DNA from: an uncultured Eubacteriales bacterium
Lineage (GTDB): Bacteria; Bacillota; Clostridia; Oscillospirales; Acutalibacteraceae
Direction: 5' to 3'
Length of the DNA: 64,000 bases
Assembly (NCBI GenBank): GCA_934445035.1
Contig: CAKSDI010000003.1
Location: forward strand, 124,001 to 188,000
Below the pieces are notes generated by a model. That model saw nothing but the letters and a program-made list of their open reading frames with translations. It was not told the DNA's origin and did no database searches. Numbering within the stretch: the first letter of the stretch is position 1; each line of letters starts with the position of its first letter. Shown here in pieces: positions 58,484 to 64,000 of this stretch. Made by a program: the position numbers and the translations under genes.

Positions 58484-61400
58484 TTATGCTAAAGCTCCGG
58501 CTGATTTAGGAAAATATTTGAATACACTTTTAAATATACTATTTATAGCATTATCAGCCGATGAAGGAACTTTCGCTCCACTTGTTGCCAAAATAGCCAA
58601 TTTAGCTTTAAACATTTGACTTACAAATGAATCAAATGTCAAATAAACTGAGGGTAACCTTTTATCATCCGGTTGATAAGTAATAATTCCTTTTCCTTTA
58701 TCTCCAACAAGTCCGGTTTGAACATTACTTGTAAAACTCCAATTTCCGATTTTTAGTTGTATCGATGTTCCTGCCGCTTTTTCAAATATCGAAGCAAAAG
58801 CACTTGATTTCACAGAGATATTATCACTTAATTTTATATCCTTAGTGGATGCTTCAAATTTAAGGGAATCCAACCCTGCAACAGTTCTAAATTGTTTATC
58901 CTCTTCTAGTGAAGCAGCAAAGGAAACACCCATCGTTATCGAATATTTAAGATCTCCTTTTAATTCAATTTTCTTTTCAACAAGATCGCCGTTTGCCGTT
59001 AATTTTAATCCCAATTTTTTAGCAAGCTTATATAAAATGTTATTGGTATTTTTCATATAACGATTTATATATTTTAAATCGGGATGTCTTCTTTCCGCGC
59101 TCAAGCCGAACGGGTCGGTATTTGAAACCGGATTGCCGTTAGCATAAGCATAGCGGTTAAGTGTAACGCAGTCGGAAATCTCACCTGCAACAACATCGGA
59201 ATTGATAAATCTGCGGAGAATCGGTGAATAATAACGCGCACGCATATACAAAAGACCGCTCGGATCGGTTACAACGCCGTCTTTTCCGCAGAACTTGAAT
59301 ATTACATTGCTGTTTCCGTAACCGTTAATTACTCTGCCGTAAGTATCATAGATATACTTATCGCATACGCAGCCCCATTTACTTGTAAGAGCAATGGTGC
59401 TTCCGCGAAGGTCAAAGTGGTATACCTTATAATCGTCGCCCGTTTCCTCTGCGATAAGACCTACGCCGTAAACATACTTTGTGATCTTATTACCGGTCTT
59501 TTTAAAGAGCAGACGCGAAAGCTTCGGAAGAGTATCATAACAGTATTCCGTAACTTCATCAAGATAAGAGGAAGTAAGTCTAACATCTTCGGCATTATAA
59601 GTATATTCTCTATAATCTGATTTTATTAATCTATTTGAAGAATCATACTCGCAATCTCCGAACGATCCATAAGGAATAGTTGTCATATTACCGTCTGCGT
59701 CATAAGCGGCATTTGTTCCGTTATAGGAAGTAAGCCTGTTATTTACATCGTAAACAGATGTGCCTAACGGATTCGAAAGGATATTTCCTGCCGCGTCGTA
59801 AGAATAGTTCTCAACGCCGATAGGATTATTACAGCTGTTTTTAACAGTTCTGGAAGTAACTCTTAAGAGTTTATCATAAGTATAGCATAAATCTTTTTCT
59901 TCTGCAAGAGTTTTTTCTGTCAAAATATTACCAACGCTGTCGTATTCATACTCATATTCCTCAATTACCTCTTCAAAAGCGGTTTTTGCCTTATAAGAAA
60001 TAAGTCTTTGCTTATCGTCATATTCAGACAATGTTACCGCTCCGTTAGACTTTGTTTCGGATATAAGCTTGTTATTAACATCATATGCATAAGTCGTTAC
60101 GCGGTTCGCCCAGTCTGTTACGGTGATAAGATTGTTATTAGCGTCATAAGTGTATGAAACCGTGGTATTATCGGGGTAAGTAAGAGTAATGATATTACCG
60201 CCCTGGTCATACTCATAAGAAATCTTTCTTCCCTCGGTATCGGTGCAGGAGATAACGCGGTTAAGGGCGTCAAATTCTCTTTCTATTGTACCGTTACTGT
60301 CTGTAACTGTCAAGAGGTTATTATTCTTATCATAGGTATAGCTTACTCTTTCTTCTTTTGACTCGTAACCTGTTATTCTTCCTGCGGCGTCATAGAAGAA
60401 CCTGCGCTTATCGCCGCGGGCATTGGTGAACTCTTTTTTAAGGTCCATTTCATTGTAGGTATAAGAAACTGTCGAGCCCGACGGAGTCGATTCTGTTAAA
60501 AGTTTTCCTGTGGAATCGTAAGTATAATCCGTAGAAGCTCCCATAGGACCGTAAAGCTTAAGAATATTGCCGATATTATCAAAAACAATTCCGGAAGTAT
60601 TATTAAGCGCGTCTTTAACAGCACTGTTTCTGCCGAGAGAATCATAAGTATACTGCTTGGTATTATTAAGCGCGTCGGTAACAGTGGCAACTTTTCCGAG
60701 AGCATTATAGGTCATAGTTTTAACATCGCCTGTCTGCTCGTGAACGGTAACAGGAAGGTTAAGAGAGTTATAAGTTGTTTCTGTAATCGGCTTTGACTTG
60801 GCGTCAAGAGTCTTGATAACATTTCCGTTTGCGTCGTAAACTGTTGTAAATGTATTGCCGAGCGGATCGGTCATAGTTGTTCTTCTGCCGCAAGCGTCAT
60901 ACCCATAATGTGTTGTATTGTTTCTCTTATCGGTTACCGAAACAAGTCTTCCTAAAGCGTCATAGGTATTTGTTACGGTGTTGCCGAGAGGATCGGTTTC
61001 TGTAAGCAGTCTGTTTTCCGAGTCATAGGTATAAGTTGTGGTATTGCCCATAGCGTCGGTCGAAGTAAGCTTATTGCCGTACATATCATAGGTATAAGTC
61101 TTCTTATTTCCGAGAGGATCGGTCTCGCTTAAAAGATCGCCTGCAGGCGAATACTCGAATATAGTTGTTCCCATAAAGGAGTTAACGGTTCTTATCAGTT
61201 TATTCATTGAGTTATACTGATAAATTTCCGAATTTCCGTCTGGCTGAGTGATCTTTATAACATTTCCGTTATCATCATATTCTTTTAAAACGGAAGCGCC
61301 GAGAGCGTTGGTTTCTTTTATGATATTTCCGGCGCCGTCAAGCTCATAGGTTATTGAGTTGTTAAGAGCGTCGGTTTTTGAAATAATTCTTCCCGCGGCG

Positions 61401-63817
61401 TCATACTGAATTTTAGAAACATTTCCTGCCTGATCGGTGATCTTTATCTGTCTGTCCTCACCGTCGTAAGCAAAGGTCGTTCTGTTATTATCAGGAGTTA
61501 TAACTGCGGTATTTTTCATATTACCGTTATACTCATAGCGTGTAATATTGCCTTTTGCGTCTGTTTCGGAAATTTTCTTATAGTTCTTATCATAAGTGAT
61601 CGTTTTAACATTTCCCAGAGGATCGGTCGTTTTAAGAAGATTTCCCATAAGATCGTATTCATAAGAGGTAGTTTTATTGTCCGTTGTTTCGGATATCATC
61701 TGACCGAGTGTGTTATAGGTATAAGTCGTAACGGTTCCTGCGGAATTTGTCTTGGTTTTTATAAGACCGTTTTCGTAAGTATAAAGTTCGGCATTTTTCT
61801 CGCCGACTTTCTTGCTTACGGGCAGACCGTTAAGATTATAAGTATAAACCGTCTGAGTGCCTCTGAGATCCGTGTGGCAAACGAGCTGGTTTCTCGAATT
61901 ATAAGTAAATGTTTCGAAAGGCTTTTCGCCGTTTACCTCAGGATAATCTATCCTTGTGATATTAAATTTAGAGTCATAAGATAAATGCGTATGATTTCCG
62001 TTTTTGTCATAAATATCGGTAAGCTTATTGTAACTGTTATATTCCTTGCAGATAGCTTTACCGTTATGATCCTGTTCAAGAGTCATATTATTATTGGAAT
62101 CGTATTCAAAGTGCTTTCTTGAACCGTTTTCATCTACTATTTCTGTCAAAAGACCGTTTGAAGAAAATGTTCTTACGCTCTGTTTGCCGTTTCTGTCTTT
62201 AAGCGTTCTTATAGTATCTTCAGTGTACTCAAACTGCGACGGAGTCGAGCCTGCGATCGCGTCTTTCTGTGAAACAACTCTTCCGCATTCGTCATAAGTA
62301 TCCTCAAAGAATTTAACGCCGTTTGCGTCTGTTCCCGACAATACTTTACCGTCTTCGTCATAAGTATAAGAAATAGTGTTACCGTTAATATCACGGATAG
62401 AAGTCAAGCATTCATCTGTATAGGTGAAAAGGACCTGTCTGTCATTTTCATCATAAATTTTTGTAACCAGACCGTCAGAGTCCTTTTCGATAAACATTTT
62501 CTTATTTGTAAGTTTATCGGTCACAGTTGTGATATTTCCGGATCTTGTTATTTTCGTTTCAAATCCGTTTTTATCTATGATGCTTTCAAGCACACCGTTA
62601 TGGTTATAATATTCTGTAGTTTCGTTATTATTATTTACAGTGTATCTTGTGCCGTATGAAGTTCTGTTATCTGTTATCGTATAAAGACCTTTTGCAGGAT
62701 TGGTGCAGTGATAAAGCGGCGAACCGTACTCCCCTGAAAACTCGTTATATTCAGACGGTGATTCAAAAAGCTTTATACTGCATGAATAGTCGTCATTTTC
62801 TATCTTTTTATCGATATTAAGATACCAGCCGACGCCGAGAGAGCCTTTACAAAGCTTTGAAGAGTTGTATTTACCGCTTAAATGAACATCTCTTCCGCAA
62901 AAAAGACTCATAAAATTGTGCTCAAGAACATGTGCTCCTGTATAAGCGTCTACAGGGTCCTGAATATAGCTTTCCCAAGCGGCGTTTTTAGCCTGTTCAA
63001 AATCAGGAACGGCGCCTTTTTTAACTGTTACATTTGCATATCCGACAACGCCTTCTTTAACTGTCTTTATCATTACGCGCGTCTTGCCGACTTTTTTACC
63101 TGTGATATAACCTAAATTATCAATAGAAGCAATTTTAGGATTTTCACTTGAATAAGTAACATCGACAAAAGAGGGATCTTCAGGTTCAAAAGAATGCGAA
63201 GGTCTTACAGTTGTGCCTTTTTTAATTATGATATCCGAAGGGTATAAGTGAATTGCTTTTACAGGTCTATATGTTCTCAGATATGCTTCAGCGATTCCGC
63301 ATACATCGGGATTAGACTCAGAAGTTGCATAAATTACATAATAATTATCTTCCGAAATTGCCATTCCTTCGGCTTCTCCGGTATACTGATTCATTCTGAC
63401 TTTTGGCGGTGCACTGCTGCTCCAGTAAACCGTCTTGTTCGTTGCTCCGGCAGGTTTTATAACAGCCTTAAATGTCTTTTTCTCGCCTTTTTTTAAGCCC
63501 ATCGAGCTGGGAACTACAGTTATACCTTCAACATCAACGAATTCGATTTTTACAGTACAAGTTACCTTTACGCTGCTGTCAACTTCCGATATACAGTGTA
63601 CTTTTGTAGTGCCCGCTTTAACTGCGTGAATTGTGCAATTAAGTCCTTTTGAAGATATTTTTAAAATATCCGTGTTATCGCATTCCCAGCGAACGCTTTT
63701 TGAAGCATTACATGGAGAAACTTCACATTTCAAAGTGCGGTAATTGCTTCCTTTTCTTATTGTCATAAGTCTTGAACTAATTAAAATTTGTTTTGGTTTT
63801 ACAGCCATTTTTTTCAC
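58484..63817 (-). CDS. RHS/YD-repeat polymorphic toxin-like protein with Ig-like N-terminus
   Basis: This 1777-residue protein has Ig-like Big2 domains at about residues 5-270, a DUF6531-type RHS entry (DPVDAYTGAHVLEHNF, about 288-303), then about 40 YD repeats (TYDxxGN, TDPLGN) to about 1490. The RHS core end is GLLYMRARYYSPILRRFINSD and DPFGL at 1568-1572. The last 205 residues (1573-1777) are an unrelated domain of beta-strand-like stretches with a hydrophobic tail, more AT-rich than the core. I see no nuclease motif and no N-terminal signal peptide. The layout is that of polymorphic toxins, with immunity candidates downstream. Confidence 0.88.
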   Translation of the reverse strand: MKKMAVKPKQILISSRLMTIRKGSNYRTLKCEVSPCNASKSVRWECDNTDILKISSKGLNCTIHAVKAGTTKVHCISEVDSSVKVTCTVKIEFVDVEGITVVPSSMGLKKGEKKTFKAVIKPAGATNKTVYWSSSAPPKVRMNQYTGEAEGMAISEDNYYVIYATSESNPDVCGIAEAYLRTYRPVKAIHLYPSDIIIKKGTTVRPSHSFEPEDPSFVDVTYSSENPKIASIDNLGYITGKKVGKTRVMIKTVKEGVVGYANVTVKKGAVPDFEQAKNAAWESYIQDPVDAYTGAHVLEHNFMSLFCGRDVHLSGKYNSSKLCKGSLGVGWYLNIDKKIENDDYSCSIKLFESPSEYNEFSGEYGSPLYHCTNPAKGLYTITDNRTSYGTRYTVNNNNETTEYYNHNGVLESIIDKNGFETKITRSGNITTVTDKLTNKKMFIEKDSDGLVTKIYDENDRQVLFTYTDECLTSIRDINGNTISYTYDEDGKVLSGTDANGVKFFEDTYDECGRVVSQKDAIAGSTPSQFEYTEDTIRTLKDRNGKQSVRTFSSNGLLTEIVDENGSRKHFEYDSNNNMTLEQDHNGKAICKEYNSYNKLTDIYDKNGNHTHLSYDSKFNITRIDYPEVNGEKPFETFTYNSRNQLVCHTDLRGTQTVYTYNLNGLPVSKKVGEKNAELYTYENGLIKTKTNSAGTVTTYTYNTLGQMISETTDNKTTSYEYDLMGNLLKTTDPLGNVKTITYDKNYKKISETDAKGNITRYEYNGNMKNTAVITPDNNRTTFAYDGEDRQIKITDQAGNVSKIQYDAAGRIISKTDALNNSITYELDGAGNIIKETNALGASVLKEYDDNGNVIKITQPDGNSEIYQYNSMNKLIRTVNSFMGTTIFEYSPAGDLLSETDPLGNKKTYTYDMYGNKLTSTDAMGNTTTYTYDSENRLLTETDPLGNTVTNTYDALGRLVSVTDKRNNTTHYGYDACGRRTTMTDPLGNTFTTVYDANGNVIKTLDAKSKPITETTYNSLNLPVTVHEQTGDVKTMTYNALGKVATVTDALNNTKQYTYDSLGRNSAVKDALNNTSGIVFDNIGNILKLYGPMGASTDYTYDSTGKLLTESTPSGSTVSYTYNEMDLKKEFTNARGDKRRFFYDAAGRITGYESKEERVSYTYDKNNNLLTVTDSNGTIEREFDALNRVISCTDTEGRKISYEYDQGGNIITLTYPDNTTVSYTYDANNNLITVTDWANRVTTYAYDVNNKLISETKSNGAVTLSEYDDKQRLISYKAKTAFEEVIEEYEYEYDSVGNILTEKTLAEEKDLCYTYDKLLRVTSRTVKNSCNNPIGVENYSYDAAGNILSNPLGTSVYDVNNRLTSYNGTNAAYDADGNMTTIPYGSFGDCEYDSSNRLIKSDYREYTYNAEDVRLTSSYLDEVTEYCYDTLPKLSRLLFKKTGNKITKYVYGVGLIAEETGDDYKVYHFDLRGSTIALTSKWGCVCDKYIYDTYGRVINGYGNSNVIFKFCGKDGVVTDPSGLLYMRARYYSPILRRFINSDVVAGEISDCVTLNRYAYANGNPVSNTDPFGLSAERRHPDLKYINRYMKNTNNILYKLAKKLGLKLTANGDLVEKKIELKGDLKYSITMGVSFAASLEEDKQFRTVAGLDSLKFEASTKDIKLSDNISVKSSAFASIFEKAAGTSIQLKIGNWSFTSNVQTGLVGDKGKGIITYQPDDKRLPSVYLTFDSFVSQMFKAKLAILATSGAKVPSSADNAINSIFKSVFKYFPKSAGALA

Positions 63818-63896
63818 TCCGTTTTTTTAATTTTTTTACTGCAGTAATTTGCCGGAATTGTTGTTTTTTATTTCCCGGCATTATCATAATAACAAT

Positions 63897-63923
63897 AAAA
63901 CCGGACAGCTTTTGTCCGGTTTT
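63897..63923 (-). terminator. Terminator (CCGGACA hairpin) upstream of the RHS gene
   Basis: The arms AAAACCGGACA (63897-63907) and TGTCCGGTTTT (63913-63923) have a five-base loop and a T-rich flank, 18 bases after the stop of the partial gene at 63941. It closely resembles the palindrome at 54288-54312. Confidence 0.7.
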
Positions 63924-63940
63924 AAAAATTTTTTTATTTT

Positions 63941-64000
63941 TTATTTGATTTTTATTTTACAGCTTGCCTTTATGCTTTCATCGGCGGGTGAAAAAGCTAT
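63941..64000 (-). CDS. C-terminal end of a probable Ig-like (Big2) domain protein (partial)
   Basis: An open frame enters from the window end and stops at TAA (63941-63943). The visible 19 residues (ADESIKASCKIKIK at the end) match the last strands of a Big2 domain, like EVDSSVKVTCTVKI in the RHS protein. A terminator follows. Short, so the call is tentative. Confidence 0.5.
   Translation of the reverse strand: MAFSPADESIKASCKIKIK

Overview
This is a 64 kb piece of a Clostridia chromosome (Firmicutes). An Oscillospiraceae/Ruminococcaceae-like, anaerobic, spore-forming gut-type bacterium is the best fit. The evidence is AT-rich DNA with strong AGGAGG-type ribosome sites, an uninterrupted sporulation sigma factor SigK, SpoIIIE/FtsK next to TepA, the tig-clpP-clpX order, EF-P beside a CD1247-type protein, a probable PPi-dependent phosphofructokinase, MtaB and DUF1540. 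Most genes lie on the minus strand. I saw no rRNA, tRNA, CRISPR array or transposase. No gene-free gap exceeds 300 bases; the longest (34605-34874) holds the rplS leader and two promoters.

Bases 1-45.8 kb are mainly housekeeping. They hold the end of a branched-chain amino acid transporter (livG/livF), a PanE-like reductase, DegV, tepA-spoIIIE-MBL hydrolase, the shared sugar-ABC ATPase ugpC/msmX, an RsuA-type pseudouridine synthase, a DUF4830-like protein, ispF/ispD, CD1247-like/efp, a TrkA/TrkH potassium system, an LCP cell-wall ligase, the operon typA-exonuclease-radical SAM-pfk, a CapD-like sugar dehydratase, mtaB-sigK, tig-clpP-clpX, a metallophosphoesterase, DUF1540, dipeptidase-thrC, rplS-lepB-rbgA-rnhB-yraN, rsmD-coaD-coiled coil, tspO, hisK, gap, two flavoproteins, a histidine phosphatase, and a GH2 beta-mannosidase divergent from an AraC regulator. 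Many promoters and terminators are readable. Several hairpins contain stop codons or ribosome binding sites.

Bases 45.8-64 kb are accessory. (a) A small HTH protein heads a lysis-like cassette (XhlA-like, holin, amidase, glycoside-hydrolase-like) with no phage structural genes. (b) A second, similar HTH protein heads a compact operon: NTP_transf_5-type nucleotidyltransferase, thymidylate-kinase-like protein, acyl carrier protein, BtrH/C39-like acyltransferase candidate, AMP-dependent ligase and CYTH protein. Four successive junctions overlap by exactly 14 bases. This looks like a small carrier-protein pathway I do not recognise. (c) A 1777-residue Ig-like/YD-repeat (RHS) protein has an AT-rich, unrelated 205-residue C-terminus. 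It is followed by six small membrane-anchored proteins, five of them in two paralogous families, which is the layout of a polymorphic toxin with immunity genes. A possible link is that the signal-peptide-less RHS protein is released by the nearby holin/amidase cassette, as clostridial large toxins are. That link is inference only.
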